The notes: generated by a model from the sequence alone, not told the origin. Positions 26,156-36,867 are shown, counted from the first letter of the stretch. The stretch is 64,000 bases of DNA from Streptomyces sp. 2131.1 (GCF_900105515.1 NZ_FNSY01000001.1:5072001-5136000); one strand, 5' to 3'. Translations and numbers: made by a program.

Positions 26156-27466
26156 TCAGGCCGCCGCCTCCACGTCCACGCCCTCCGCGTGCCGGGCACG
26201 CCTGCGCAGCGCGTCCTCGTCCGTCGCCGAGTCGTACGTGAGGAGCTTCGGGAGCGCCGCCGCCAGCAGCGCCACCGAGGCGACGCACGCCACGCCGCCG
26301 GTCCAGATCGCGGGCCTGGTCCCCGTCCACCCGGCCATGCCGCCGGCCCTGACCTGGCCGAGCTGCGGTCCGACGCTGTACGAGAGCACCTCGATGCCCG
26401 CGAGGCGGCCGCGCAGCTCCTCCGGGATCGTCTGGTTCCAGATGGTCGACCGGCCGAGCCCGCTGAGCATGTCGCCCGCCCCGGCGAACCCGAGGCAGAC
26501 CAGCACCAGCCACACGTTGCCGAACCAGCCGGCCGCCGCGATCGAGAGCCCCCAGACGCCGGCACCGAACACGACGAACAGCCCGTGCCGGCGCACCCGC
26601 GAGGTCCAGCCGCTGGTCAGACCGAGCACCAGCGAGCCGACCGAGCCCGCCGCGTACATCAGGCCCAGCGACCAGTCGGCGTCCAGCTCGTCCGCGAGGA
26701 ACGGGAAGATGGTGTTGGGGAACGCGAAGAACATCGCGGCCATGTCGATCGCGTACGTGCCGAGCAGCACCGGCCTGCTCCAGGCGTAGCGGGCGCCCTC
26801 CACGATGCCGCGCAGCGACGGCTTCCGCCCCTTCTCGGCGGGCGGCGCGGGGGCGAGCCCGCGGCACATCAGCACCGACACGGCGAAGGTGACGACGGTG
26901 ATCGCGTACGCGGTGGCGTGCCCGGCGTAGGCCACCACCAGACCGGCCAGCGCCGGGCCCATGATCGCCCCGGCCTGCCAGCGCAGCGAGTTCAGCGCGG
27001 CGGCCGCGGTCAGCTGGTCGTGCGGCACGATCCGGGCCATCAGCGAGTCCAGCGCGGGCCGCTGGAGCCCGGCGAGCGCGGAGACCCCGCCCGCCACCAC
27101 GTACAGCGGCCACAGCATCGGGTCGGGCAGGGCCGCGTTCACCAGCAGGATCACCGCGAGCAGCCCCAGCCCGGCCTCGGTGAGCAGGATGATCTTCCGC
27201 CGGTCGGCGGCGTCGGCGAGGGCGCCCCCGTACAGGCCGCATATGACCAGCGGCACCAGCTCCACCGCGCCCATCGCGCCGACGGCGAGGGGCGAGCCCG
27301 TGAGGTCCTTGATCTGGAGCGGCAGCGCGATCAGCGCCATGAAGCTGCCGAAGTAGGTGACGATCCCCTGCACCCACAGCAGCCGGAAGTCGGCCGACGA
27401 ACGCCAGGGCGAGAGGTCGGGAAGCAGTGCGGCCAGCCTGGCGGCGAGGGAGGTGCGAGAGGTCAC
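26156..27466 (-). CDS. MFS transporter (EntS-like exporter type)
   Basis: A 436-residue major-facilitator protein with 12 predicted helices. It opens with DFRLLWVQGIVTYFGSFMAL, typical of the enterobactin-exporter/macrolide-efflux branch, with YGGALADAADRRKIIL as the loop 2-3 motif. It may export a siderophore or drug; there is no biosynthetic gene nearby. The start is taken as a GTG at 27466 because it falls just before the conserved N terminus. No convincing RBS is present, so the start is uncertain. Confidence 0.87.
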   Translation of the reverse strand: MTSRTSLAARLAALLPDLSPWRSSADFRLLWVQGIVTYFGSFMALIALPLQIKDLTGSPLAVGAMGAVELVPLVICGLYGGALADAADRRKIILLTEAGLGLLAVILLVNAALPDPMLWPLYVVAGGVSALAGLQRPALDSLMARIVPHDQLTAAAALNSLRWQAGAIMGPALAGLVVAYAGHATAYAITVVTFAVSVLMCRGLAPAPPAEKGRKPSLRGIVEGARYAWSRPVLLGTYAIDMAAMFFAFPNTIFPFLADELDADWSLGLMYAAGSVGSLVLGLTSGWTSRVRRHGLFVVFGAGVWGLSIAAAGWFGNVWLVLVCLGFAGAGDMLSGLGRSTIWNQTIPEELRGRLAGIEVLSYSVGPQLGQVRAGGMAGWTGTRPAIWTGGVACVASVALLAAALPKLLTYDSATDEDALRRRARHAEGVDVEAAA

Positions 27467-27552
27467 GAGGAGACATGGTCTGTCGTGATACGTGGAGTAT
27501 GCAAGCGGGTTTCCCGGGGCCCTGGCCCGCTCATCAGCGAACCCGGGCCCGC

Positions 27553-28158
27553 TCACCAGCGGGGTGGCGGGGGAGCCGTCAGCTGGTCCGCGAGCCGGGA
27601 CAGCCGGTCGCGGAACGTGCGGCGGCCGGTGCGCGGGACGGGCGCGCCGTTCTCCCCGGCGGCGGCGCTGACCAGGTGCTGGACGGTGTCCAGGTCCACG
27701 TCGTCCCCGTCCGTCACGGACAGCGCCTCATGGGCGAGCCCGCGCACCTGCGGGTCGCCGTTGTCCAGCGAGAGGACCGTCGCCCCGGCCCGCCGCGCGT
27801 CGTGGACCCGTTCCAGGAGCCCCTCGCCCGGACGCTCCGGCGTCACCACGAGCAGCGTCTCGCCCCGCCCGGCCGCCTCGATCCGGCCTAGGCCGACCGC
27901 GAGGTGCGCCGGGTCGCCGGGCTCCACGCGGTGGCGCACCAGGGTGGGGCGGAGCTCGGGCAGCCCGGACCAGGTGGACTCGTCGACCAGATGGGCCGCC
28001 AGGTGCCAGGGCTCGTAGACCTCGGTCCCCACCAGCAGCAGCCCGCCGCCGTGCGGGACCACGGAGGAGCGGAGCGCACCGGCGAACCGCCGGGCGGCGG
28101 CGGGCCACTGGGTCCTGGCGAGCACTTCACGCAGTAGCGCCACACGTACGGCATCCAT
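27553..28158 (-). CDS. hypothetical protein with SIS-like alternating pattern
   Basis: A 201-residue soluble protein starting at an ATG. It shows repeated strand-helix units: GGGLLLVGTEVYEPWHLAAH, GETLLVVTPERPGEGLLERV, ATVLSLDNGD and HEALSVTDGD. This pattern resembles a SIS-type sugar-isomerase/phosphosugar-binding fold, but I cannot assign it firmly. It is divergent from the F420 reductase gene. Confidence 0.7.
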   Translation of the reverse strand: MDAVRVALLREVLARTQWPAAARRFAGALRSSVVPHGGGLLLVGTEVYEPWHLAAHLVDESTWSGLPELRPTLVRHRVEPGDPAHLAVGLGRIEAAGRGETLLVVTPERPGEGLLERVHDARRAGATVLSLDNGDPQVRGLAHEALSVTDGDDVDLDTVQHLVSAAAGENGAPVPRTGRRTFRDRLSRLADQLTAPPPPRW

Positions 28159-28287
28159 GGCCCGGCATCCTGCACCATGCCGGGGCCCCGGCACCGGCGA
28201 AAGGCCGGACAGCCATCCGTACGGGTGGCGGCGCGGGCCCCCGGGCTTTGCCCCGTACCTGGCGTACCTGGCAGTAGTGTCGGGGCC

Positions 28288-28998
28288 ATGACTACGAATG
28301 ACAGCGGCAGCGCGCCCAAGCCCCCCGCCAAGGACCCCTGGGACCTGCCGGACGTGTCCGGCCTGACCGTCGGCGTGCTCGGCGGCACGGGACCGCAGGG
28401 CCGCGGCCTCGCGTACCGCTTCGCCCGCGCGGGCCAGCAGGTGATCATCGGCTCCCGCGCCGCGGACCGCGCGGAGGCGGCGGCCGGGGAGCTGGGCAAC
28501 GGCGTACGCGGCGCGGACAACGCGACCTGCGCGCGGGAGAGCGACGTCGTGATCGTCGCGGTGCCGTGGGACGGCCACGCCAAGACCCTGGAATCGCTCC
28601 GCGAGGAGCTGGCCGGGAAGATCGTCGTCGACTGCGTCAACCCGCTCGGCTTCGACAAGAAGGGCGCCTACGCCCTGAAGCCGGAAGAGGGCAGCGCCGC
28701 CGAGCAGGCCGCCGCCCTGCTGCCGGACTCCCGCGTCACGGCCGCCTTCCACCACCTCTCCGCCGTACTGCTCCAGGACGAGACGATCGACGAGATCGAC
28801 ACCGACGTCCTGGTGCTCGGCGAGGCCCGCGCCGACACGGACATCGTCCAGGCCCTGGCCGGCCGCATCGCCGGCATGCGCGGCATCTTCGCGGGCCGCC
28901 TGCGCAACGCCCACCAGGTCGAGTCCCTGGTCGCCAACCTGATCTCCGTCAACCGCCGCTACAAGGCCCACGCCGGACTCCGCACCACGGACGTGTGA
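28288..28998 (+). CDS. npdG: NADPH-dependent F420 reductase
   Basis: Transfers hydride between NADPH and cofactor F420. 236 residues with an N-terminal Rossmann motif GVLGGTGPQGRGLAYRFARA, SRAADRAEA after strand two for the NADP phosphate, VIVAVPWDGH, and a conserved C-terminal helix region (RNAHQVESLVANLISVN). The ATG at 28288 has no ribosome-binding site; TAGTGT lies seven bases upstream, so the mRNA may be leaderless. Confidence 0.92.
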   Translation: MTTNDSGSAPKPPAKDPWDLPDVSGLTVGVLGGTGPQGRGLAYRFARAGQQVIIGSRAADRAEAAAGELGNGVRGADNATCARESDVVIVAVPWDGHAKTLESLREELAGKIVVDCVNPLGFDKKGAYALKPEEGSAAEQAAALLPDSRVTAAFHHLSAVLLQDETIDEIDTDVLVLGEARADTDIVQALAGRIAGMRGIFAGRLRNAHQVESLVANLISVNRRYKAHAGLRTTDV

Positions 28999-29081
28999 GC
29001 CGGGCCCACCCTCCTTCGGGCGGCCGGGAGCATGGGGGACACTGGTCAGGACCGCACAGCCCCCCGACAGGAGCCACCCCC

Positions 29082-29267
29082 ATGCCCCGCCTCGCCCTCT
29101 ACGCCCTCGTCGTCTGCGTCCTCGCGCTCGCCGCGGCCGTGACGTCCTTCGTCCAGGGCAGCGTGCTCATCGGCATCGTCTGGGTCCTGCTGGTCGGCCT
29201 CTCCTCGAACATGGCCTGGTACTACGTCCGCCGCCGCCGCACCGCGACGGCCGACCGCAGCGCCTAG
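29082..29267 (+). CDS. small two-helix membrane protein (61 residues)
   Basis: Two hydrophobic segments (about 5-25 and 28-47) separated by FVQGSVLIG, then a basic tail YYVRRRRTATADRSA. GGAG lies eight bases before the ATG. It is 83 bp downstream of npdG on the same strand and probably co-transcribed. Function unknown. Confidence 0.75.
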   Translation: MPRLALYALVVCVLALAAAVTSFVQGSVLIGIVWVLLVGLSSNMAWYYVRRRRTATADRSA

Positions 29268-29280
29268 GGCCCCTCCTTTG

Positions 29281-29396
29281 GATCATGCCGGGCTCGCGGG
29301 CTCCGTGCCTCGCGGCGTCGTCGTCAATCACCAACGCTCCGCGTTGGTTCAATCCTCCGCCTTGCGATGCACGGCACCGGAGCCCGCTCCCTGATC
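29281..29396. repeat. 116-bp imperfect palindromic element (MITE/REP-like)
   Basis: The ends read GATCA and TGATC. Inside, GCGGGCTCCG (29297-29306) pairs with CGGAGCCCGC (29379-29388), and at the centre CCAACGC-TCC-GCGTTGG (29331-29347) forms a perfect hairpin. It lies between two convergent genes and could also end transcription. I believe similar elements recur in Streptomyces genomes, but that needs a search. Confidence 0.7.
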
Positions 29397-29419
29397 CGCC
29401 CTGATCCACAGGAAAGGCC

Positions 29420-30208
29420 CTAACCGGCCACCTCGCACACCGGGTTCGCCCCCTGCCAGAACCGGTACGCGTCCAGGCCGCAGTCCGTCCAGAACCCGTG
29501 CACGCCCAGGCCCCTCAGGATCGCGTAGACCGCGTCGAAGAAGGCCCGGTTCAGCTCCGGCACCCACAGCAGGGCGAAGACCGCGATCAGGCCGAACGGG
29601 GCGAACGGCTCGACCGCCCGCCGGGCCGAGTGCGACAGCCAGGGCTCGATGACCCCGTAGCCGTCGAGACCCGGTACGGGCAGGAAGTTCAGGATGGCCG
29701 CCGTCACCTGGAGCAGCGCCAGAAAGGCCAGCGCGTTACGGAAGGCGGGGGGCACCCCGTCCAGCGCGTCCAGCCAGAACGGCGCGGTGCACACCACCGC
29801 GAACAGCACGTTGGTCAGCGGCCCGGCCGCCGAGATCAGGCTGTGCCGCCACCGCCCGCGGATCCGGCCCCGCTCGATGAACACCGCACCACCGGGCAGC
29901 CCGATCCCGCCCATGATCACGAACAGTACCGGCAGCACGATGCTCAGCAGCGCGTGCGTGTACTTCAGCGGGTTCAGCGTCAGATAGCCCTTGGACCCGA
30001 TCGAGATGTCCCCGCTGTGCAGCGCCGTCCTCGCGTGCGCGTACTCGTGCAGACACAGCGACACGACCCACGCCCCGGTGACGAACAGGAACGTCGCGAA
30101 CCCCGGTTGCTCGGCGAACCCCGACCACACTCCCCACCCCGCCACGGCCGTCACGGCGGCGATCCCGAGGAAGACCGGACTGATCCGCTGCTGCGCTGCG
30201 CTTGCCAT
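29420..30208 (-). CDS. site-2 protease family (M50) membrane metalloprotease
   Basis: 262 residues with about six membrane segments. The zinc site is HEYAHA (HExxH) in an early helix, and the third ligand is in FLPVPGLDGYG, the NxxPxxxLDG-type motif of the family. Such proteases cut membrane-embedded anti-sigma factors or precursors; the target here is unknown. The ATG at 30208 has no RBS, and TAGGCT lies seven bases upstream on the minus strand, again suggesting a leaderless message. Confidence 0.9.
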   Translation of the reverse strand: MASAAQQRISPVFLGIAAVTAVAGWGVWSGFAEQPGFATFLFVTGAWVVSLCLHEYAHARTALHSGDISIGSKGYLTLNPLKYTHALLSIVLPVLFVIMGGIGLPGGAVFIERGRIRGRWRHSLISAAGPLTNVLFAVVCTAPFWLDALDGVPPAFRNALAFLALLQVTAAILNFLPVPGLDGYGVIEPWLSHSARRAVEPFAPFGLIAVFALLWVPELNRAFFDAVYAILRGLGVHGFWTDCGLDAYRFWQGANPVCEVAG

Positions 30209-30276
30209 GGCCCAGAGCCTAAGCGCTGCACGGTAACCCGAAGGCGGGCATGGTCAACACTGCCTAGACTCCCCGC

Positions 30277-31038
30277 ATGACGAGTGCGGAACTGCGGCGG
30301 ATCAGGGCCTTCCTGGCGGCCTTCGCCCGCCGCCAGGCCGAGCGGGTCGCCGGCCTTCCGGGCGGGTTCGCCGTGTACGACGACGAGTTCGCGCATTCCC
30401 GCGCGAACAATCAGGTCGTCATCGACCGGGCCGTCGACCCCGGCACGCTGCCCTCCGTCGTGGACGAGGCGCTGGCCCCGCTGCCGCACCGGCTGGTCTC
30501 CGTCCTCGACGACGAGACGGGCCAGGCGTGCGCGGAGCCGATGACCCGCGCGGGATACACCCACTCCGTCTACCTGGTCATGCTGCACGCGGGCCCGGTG
30601 CCGGCCGGCGGGCGTGCGGAGGAGGTGGACCTCGACGCGCTCCGCGCTCCGCTCACCCGGCGGTGGAGGGGGATGCTCCCGGACGTCGACGACGAGGTCG
30701 TACGGCACCTCGTCGACCGCCGCGAGGCCCGCCCCCGCGGGGCCGACGACGTCCGCTTCCTCGGCGCCCGCACCGTGGAGGGCGAAGTCGCCTCGTGGGC
30801 GGACCTCTACCTGGACCCGGCAACCGGCATCGCCCAGATCGAGGACCTGGTCACCTCCGAGGCCCACCTCGGACGCGGCCATGCCGACGCGGTCCTCGCC
30901 ACCGCCCTGCGCCTGGCCGCCGACGGGGGCTGCGCCACCCGGTTCCTGACCGCCGACGCGACGGACTGGCCCCGCCACTGGTACGAACGCAGAGGCTTCT
31001 CGGCCATCGGCCGCCTCCACTGCTTCGAACGCGGCTGA
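30277..31038 (+). CDS. GNAT-family N-acetyltransferase
   Basis: A 253-residue acyl-CoA-dependent acetyltransferase. The CoA-binding domain is the C-terminal half, with ATGIAQIEDLVTSEAHLGRG as strand 4 and the pyrophosphate loop, ending WYERRGFSAIGRLHCFER. The N-terminal 120 residues form a degenerate second GNAT-like unit. The acceptor is unknown. TAGACT ends six bases before the ATG and there is no RBS, so it may be leaderless. Confidence 0.9.
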   Translation: MTSAELRRIRAFLAAFARRQAERVAGLPGGFAVYDDEFAHSRANNQVVIDRAVDPGTLPSVVDEALAPLPHRLVSVLDDETGQACAEPMTRAGYTHSVYLVMLHAGPVPAGGRAEEVDLDALRAPLTRRWRGMLPDVDDEVVRHLVDRREARPRGADDVRFLGARTVEGEVASWADLYLDPATGIAQIEDLVTSEAHLGRGHADAVLATALRLAADGGCATRFLTADATDWPRHWYERRGFSAIGRLHCFERG

Positions 31039-31073
31039 ACCGGAGGCTCCCGGTCCACTGCTAGCGTCCCCAC

Positions 31074-31464
31074 GTGAACGACAACGTGTACGTGGGCAAC
31101 GCCGGCAAGGACGCCGCGCTCGACCGCGGGTGGATCCTCGGGCACTTCAAGGACGCGGGGGATCCGCGGTACAGCGAGGACGTCGAGATCAAGTGGGGCG
31201 TCCACCCCGTGGGCGACGAGCGGGCGCGGTGGGTGCGGGGGGGAGAGCCGGACCGCGTTGCTCGTGCTCATCAGCGGGCGGTTCCGGGTGGAGCTGCCCG
31301 GGCGCAGCGTGCTGCTGGAGGAGCAGGGCGACTACGTGGTGTGGGGCGTCGGCGTCGATCACTCCTGGGTCGCGGAGGAGGAGTCCGTGGTGCTCACCGT
31401 CCGCTGGCCGTCCGTGCCCGGGTACGCGGTCGGGGCGGCGGAGCCCGCGACGCCGGGGGACTGA
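31074..31464 (+). pseudogene. cupin-like protein gene with a +1 frameshift in a G7 tract
   Basis: The first frame (GTG at 31074, TAGCGT six bases upstream) gives MNDNVYVGNAGKDAALDRGW and continues to GDERARWV. The second frame continues RTALLVLISGRFRVELPGRS and ends at the stop at 31462-31464. Removing one G from the seven-G run at 31237-31243 joins them into a 130-residue single-domain cupin (LISGRFRVEL, VVWGVGVDHSW). It is either a true loss or phase-variable gene, or a base-calling error in the homopolymer. Similar Streptomyces proteins are often mislabelled signal peptidase. Confidence 0.75.
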
Positions 31465-31580
31465 CGGCGACACGGCGGAAACGGTTCGCTTCCCGCCCCG
31501 GGACCGGAAAGGGTGGGCCCATGACGAGCAGGGGCGGGGCGGCTGTGCGGACGGCGGCGGGGGTCACGGAGAATGGGCGC

Positions 31581-34500
31581 GTGCGCTACGGCATCCTCGG
31601 CACGACCCAGGCACTCCGCGACGACGGCTCGGCCCTCTCCGTCGGCGGGGCGCGGCTGCGCGCGCTGCTCACCGTGCTCGCGCTGCGGCCCGGCCGCACG
31701 GTCCCGGTCGGCGTGCTCGTCGACGAGGTGTGGGACGGCGAACCGCCCGCCGACGCGGCCGGCGCGCTCCAGGCACTGGTCGGGCGGCTGCGCCGGGCCA
31801 TCGGGCACGAGGCCGTCGCATCGGCGGAGAACGGCTACCGGCTGGCCGCCGAACCGGAGGCCGTCGACCTCTTCCGCTTCGAGCGGCTCGCCGGTGAGGG
31901 CGCGAGGGCCCTCGCGTCCGGCGACCCGGCCCGAGCCCTGGGCCTCCTGGACGAGGCACTCGCCCTCTGGCGGGGTCCCGCGCTCGCCGACCTGCCCGAC
32001 CGGCACACCGAGGCCGCCCGCTGGACGGCCCGCCGGCTCGACGCCCGCCGGGACAGGCTCGCCGCCGCGCTCCGGCTCGGCCGGGCCCCCGAGGTGCTGC
32101 CGGAACTGACCGCGCTCTGCGGCGAGCACCCCCTCGACGAACCCCTCCAGGCGCTGCGCCTGCGCGCCCTGCGCGACGCCGGGCGCACCGCCCAGGCCCT
32201 GGCCGCGTACGACGAGGTCCGCACCCTCCTCGCGGACCGTCTCGGCACCGACCCGGGGGCCGAGCTGACCGCCCTGTACACGGAGCTGCTGCGGCAGGAT
32301 CGTCCGCCGGCGGCGACACCCGCGCCCGCCGCCCTCGGCAACCTCCGCGCCCGGCTCACCAGCTTCGTCGGCCGGGAACGCGAGTTGGAGGCCCTGCGCG
32401 GCGACCTCGCGCAGGGAAGGCTCGTCACCCTGCTCGGGCCCGGCGGGGCCGGCAAGACCCGGCTCTCGCAGGAGGTCGCGGACACCGTCGACCCCGGCAC
32501 CTGGCCCGACGGCATCTGGCTCGCCGAGCTGGCCCCCGTCGACGATCCGGAGGCCGTGCCGGAGGCGGTGCTCGCCGCACTGGGGGCGCGGGAGACGGTG
32601 CTCAGCGGGGCCGGTTCCGGGGAGTTCCGGGCGGCCGAGCGGGCCTCCGGCGACGAGCGCGCCGCCGGTGAGTCCACGGCCCGGCTCACCGAGTACTGCT
32701 CGCGGCGCCGCATGCTGCTCCTGCTGGACAACTGCGAGCACGTCATCGAGGCCGCCGCCGCCCTCGCCGACCACCTGCTGGCCCGCTGCCCCCGGCTCAC
32801 CGTCCTCGCGACCAGCCGGGAACCCCTCGGCGTGCCGGGCGAGGCGGTCCGGCCGGTCGACCCGCTGCCGGACCCGACCGCGCTGCGGCTGCTCGCGGAG
32901 CGCGGGGCCGCCGCCCGGCCCGGCTTCCGGGTCGACGCGGACGAGGCGACGGCGGCGGCCGCGGCCGAGATCTGCCGCCGTCTGGACGGGCTGCCGCTCG
33001 CCATCGAACTCGCCGCGGCCCGGCTGCGGATGCTCACCCCGCAGCAGATCGCGGACCGGCTCGACGACCGCTTCCGGCTGCTGACCAGCGGCAGCCGGAC
33101 CGTGCTGCCCCGCCAGCAGACCCTGCGGGCCGTCGTCGACTGGTCCTGGGAGCTGCTGGACGACGACGAGCGCGTCACCCTGCGCCGGCTCTCCGTCTTC
33201 GCCGGCGGCTGCACCCTGGAGGCCGCCGAGGCCGTCTGCGCCGACGGGACCGGCGGGGCGGGCGACGCCGCCCGCCTGCTGGGCTCCCTCGTCGACAAGT
33301 CCCTCGTGGTGGCCGCCCCGGCGGAGGACGGACAGATGCGCTACCGGCTCCTGGAAACCGTCGGCGAGTACGCGGCGGAGCGGCTGGAGGAGTCGGGGGA
33401 GCGGGACGCCGTCGAGCGCCGGCACCTGGTGTTCTTCCGCGAGCTGGCCCGTACGACCGACCCGTTGCTGCGGGGCACCGGACAGCTCGCCGCCGTCGGG
33501 CTCCTCCAGCGCGAGTACGAGAACCTGCGAACCGCCCTGCGCCACGCCGTCGCCGCACGCGACGAGCAGGAGGCGCTGTGCATGGTGCTGTCGCTCTCCT
33601 GGTACTGGCAGATCCGCAACCTGCGCGGCGATGCCCTGCACTGGGCGGACGCGGCGGCCGCCCTCGGCCCCGACCCGTTCGCCATGCCCGTGGAGCCGGC
33701 GCCCTCCCTCCACGAGCGCTGCACCGACGCGCCCCCGCCCATGCGGCAGGAGCTGCTGGAGGAGGCGCGGCGGCAGGTGACACTGATCCAGCTGGTCAGC
33801 ATGGACCACGCGATGGACGAGTGGACGAACGAGGAGAGCATGGCCCGGCTGCGGGCGATCGTCGCCACGTACCGGGCCGGCCAGCCGCAGACCTGCCGCA
33901 GCCCCGCCTCGCTCTGGTTCTACGCCGTGATGCTGACCGGCGGCGTCGCCGACCTGCGGCACCTGCTGGACGAGACGGTGCGCGGCTCCCGCGAGTTCGG
34001 TTACGAGTGGGAGCTCGCCGCCGCCCTCCAGATGCGGGCCAACGTGCTGGCCAACCGCCCCGACTGGGCCGGCGAGGCCCACAGGGACGCCGACGAGAGC
34101 CTGGCGATTTTCACCCGGCTCGGCGACGAGTGGGGCATGGCCGAGGCGCTCTCCTCGCGCGGCGAGGCCAACGAGAAGCAGGGCTCCTACGCGCGGGCGG
34201 CCGAGGACTACCAGGCCGCGATCCGCTCGGCCGAGCGGCTGGGCGCCCTGGCCCAGGTCTCCGTACTGCGCATCCGTCACGCCTCCGTGCTCACCGAGCT
34301 CGGCCGGGGCGAGGAGGGCGAGGCGATCATGCGCGAGGTGCTGGCCGACGAACGCCAGACCGGGCACGAGGCCAGGCCGGCGGCCCGGCTGTTCCTGGCG
34401 ATGTGGCTGGGCCGGTGCGGCCGGACCACCGAGGCTCGCGAGCAGTTCGCCCGCCTCCAGGAGGAGTTCGCCTCCGAGACCATGGCGGTGTTCGAGGGTT

Positions 34501-34904
34501 TCGTCCTCGGCGGCCTGGCCTGGCTGGACAACCAGGACGGCGAGTACGCCCGCGCGCTGGAGCAGAGCCGGCGGGCCCTGAAGGGCGTACAGGACCCGCT
34601 GACGCAGATGGTCGCGCCGCAGATGGCGGTGATCAACCTGGTCATCCTGGCCTGGGCGCTCGGCGGGCTCGGCGGCGAGGAGGAGGCCGGAATCGCGGCG
34701 CGGCTGCTGGGCGCCGGCCGGGTGCACCTGCCCGAGGGCCACTTCATGAACACGATGGAGCGGGAGAACCTCGCCCGCGCCGAGGCTCTGGTGCGCGGCC
34801 GGCTGGGCGACGCCGCCTACGAGGCCGCATACGCCGAGGGCGGCGGCCTCTCTCTGGAGGAGGCCGCCGCCCTCGCGGACGCGCGATCGGAACCGAACCC
34901 GTAG
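31581..34904 (+). CDS. AfsR/SARP-type ATPase regulator (BTAD, NB-ARC, TPR)
   Basis: A 1,107-residue activator. The N-terminal winged-helix/OmpR-type domain is residues 1-95, the bacterial transcriptional activation domain about 95-240. The NTPase has a P-loop LLGPGGAGKTRLSQE and a Walker B-like RMLLLLDNCEHVIE. The C-terminal half is TPR-like (SLAIFTRLGDEWGMAEALSS, GSYARAAEDYQAAIRSAERL). I place the start at the GTG at 31581, where the canonical VRYGILGTTQAL begins, with GGAG upstream; an ATG at 31521 is possible. It is convergent with a DrrAB-type exporter 10 bp away and may control it. Confidence 0.9.
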   Translation: MRYGILGTTQALRDDGSALSVGGARLRALLTVLALRPGRTVPVGVLVDEVWDGEPPADAAGALQALVGRLRRAIGHEAVASAENGYRLAAEPEAVDLFRFERLAGEGARALASGDPARALGLLDEALALWRGPALADLPDRHTEAARWTARRLDARRDRLAAALRLGRAPEVLPELTALCGEHPLDEPLQALRLRALRDAGRTAQALAAYDEVRTLLADRLGTDPGAELTALYTELLRQDRPPAATPAPAALGNLRARLTSFVGRERELEALRGDLAQGRLVTLLGPGGAGKTRLSQEVADTVDPGTWPDGIWLAELAPVDDPEAVPEAVLAALGARETVLSGAGSGEFRAAERASGDERAAGESTARLTEYCSRRRMLLLLDNCEHVIEAAAALADHLLARCPRLTVLATSREPLGVPGEAVRPVDPLPDPTALRLLAERGAAARPGFRVDADEATAAAAAEICRRLDGLPLAIELAAARLRMLTPQQIADRLDDRFRLLTSGSRTVLPRQQTLRAVVDWSWELLDDDERVTLRRLSVFAGGCTLEAAEAVCADGTGGAGDAARLLGSLVDKSLVVAAPAEDGQMRYRLLETVGEYAAERLEESGERDAVERRHLVFFRELARTTDPLLRGTGQLAAVGLLQREYENLRTALRHAVAARDEQEALCMVLSLSWYWQIRNLRGDALHWADAAAALGPDPFAMPVEPAPSLHERCTDAPPPMRQELLEEARRQVTLIQLVSMDHAMDEWTNEESMARLRAIVATYRAGQPQTCRSPASLWFYAVMLTGGVADLRHLLDETVRGSREFGYEWELAAALQMRANVLANRPDWAGEAHRDADESLAIFTRLGDEWGMAEALSSRGEANEKQGSYARAAEDYQAAIRSAERLGALAQVSVLRIRHASVLTELGRGEEGEAIMREVLADERQTGHEARPAARLFLAMWLGRCGRTTEAREQFARLQEEFASETMAVFEGFVLGGLAWLDNQDGEYARALEQSRRALKGVQDPLTQMVAPQMAVINLVILAWALGGLGGEEEAGIAARLLGAGRVHLPEGHFMNTMERENLARAEALVRGRLGDAAYEAAYAEGGGLSLEEAAALADARSEPNP

Positions 34905-34914
34905 GGATCCGAAC

Positions 34915-35768
34915 TCAGGACTTCTTGCGGAACTTGGAGACGGCGAGCGGGGCCACGGCCGCCGTGATGGCCACGGCCCAGCCGAGGGTCAGCCACACGG
35001 AGTGGCCGAGCGAGGTGCCCATCATGAGACCGCGCGCGGCGTCCGCCAGGTTCGACAGCGGGTTGTAGTCGGTGAAGGCCTGGAGCCAGCCCGGCATCGT
35101 GGTGGGCGGGGCGAAGATCGAGGAACCGAACTGGAGCGGCATCATGACCAGCATCCCCATTCCCTGAACCGCCTGGGACGTCTTCATGGCCAGGCCGAGC
35201 AGGATGAAGATCCACATGATGGCGGCGCCGAACGCGGCCGACAGGCCGATCGCCGCGATCAGTCCGAGCACGGACCCGTGGAGCTCCATGCCGAGGGCGA
35301 AGCCCATGCCCAGCAGGATGAGCGTGGCGACCATCATCCGGCCGAGCTCGACCACGATCTTGGCGACGAGCACCGAGGAGCGCGCGATCGGCATCGTACG
35401 GAAGCGGTCCATGACCCCCTTGCGGAAGTCGTCGTTGACACCGCTGCCGACCGCCATGGCGATGTTCATGCCCATCATCGCCATCAGGCCGGGGATCAGG
35501 TAGTTCAGGTACTCCTGCCGGCCGCCGCCCATGCTGCCGCCGACCGAGCCGCCGAAGACGTACACGAACAGCAGCACGAAGATGACGGGCATCAGCAGCG
35601 CGTCGAACATCGACTCCGGATCCTTCTTGATCTGGAGCAGATTGCGCCGGACCAGGGCCCCGATGTGGCGCAGGTTGTTCCGCAGGCCGATGCCGCCCTC
35701 GTCGTGGAGCTTGGCGGCCGGCGCGGCGACGGGCGTGTCGGTGGGGGTGGGCGTCAGAGTCGTCGTGC

Positions 35769-35772
<4 letters not shown>
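34915..35772 (-). CDS. ABC-2 type (DrrB-like) drug export permease
   Basis: A 285-residue integral membrane protein with six helices, one being MFDALLMPVIFVLLFVYVFG. The C-terminal family region has LQFGSSIFAPPTTMPGWLQA and FTDYNPLSNLADAARGLM, diagnostic for DrrB/NodJ-type permeases. Its ATG overlaps the stop of the ATPase gene (ATGA, 35769-35772), indicating translational coupling. It forms an exporter with the ATPase. Confidence 0.93.
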
Positions 35773-36788
<1,016 letters not shown>

Positions 36789-36807
36789 GCCGACTACTAG
36801 ACCAGCC

Positions 36808-36851
36808 GCCACCGACAGCCCGCCTACAGCGGGCCGACAGCCTGCCTATAG
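36808..36851 (-). promoter_or_regulatory. 22-bp direct repeats upstream of the DrrA-like gene
   Basis: Two copies of CCGACAGCCYGCCTAYAG (ends at 36829 and 36851) are spaced exactly 22 bp. A third, partial CCGACAGCCCGCC occurs at 36865-36877 within the terminator stem. Two-turn spacing directly upstream of the drrA-like start suggests binding by a SARP-type or other dimeric regulator; AfsR-family proteins bind direct repeats. Confidence 0.5.
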
Positions 36852-36867
36852 CCGCCGACAACGGCCG

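Noticed and set aside
31359..34742. 1,127-codon minus-strand frame
   Set aside because: Antisense shadow of the AfsR-type regulator, which has clear domains on the plus strand.
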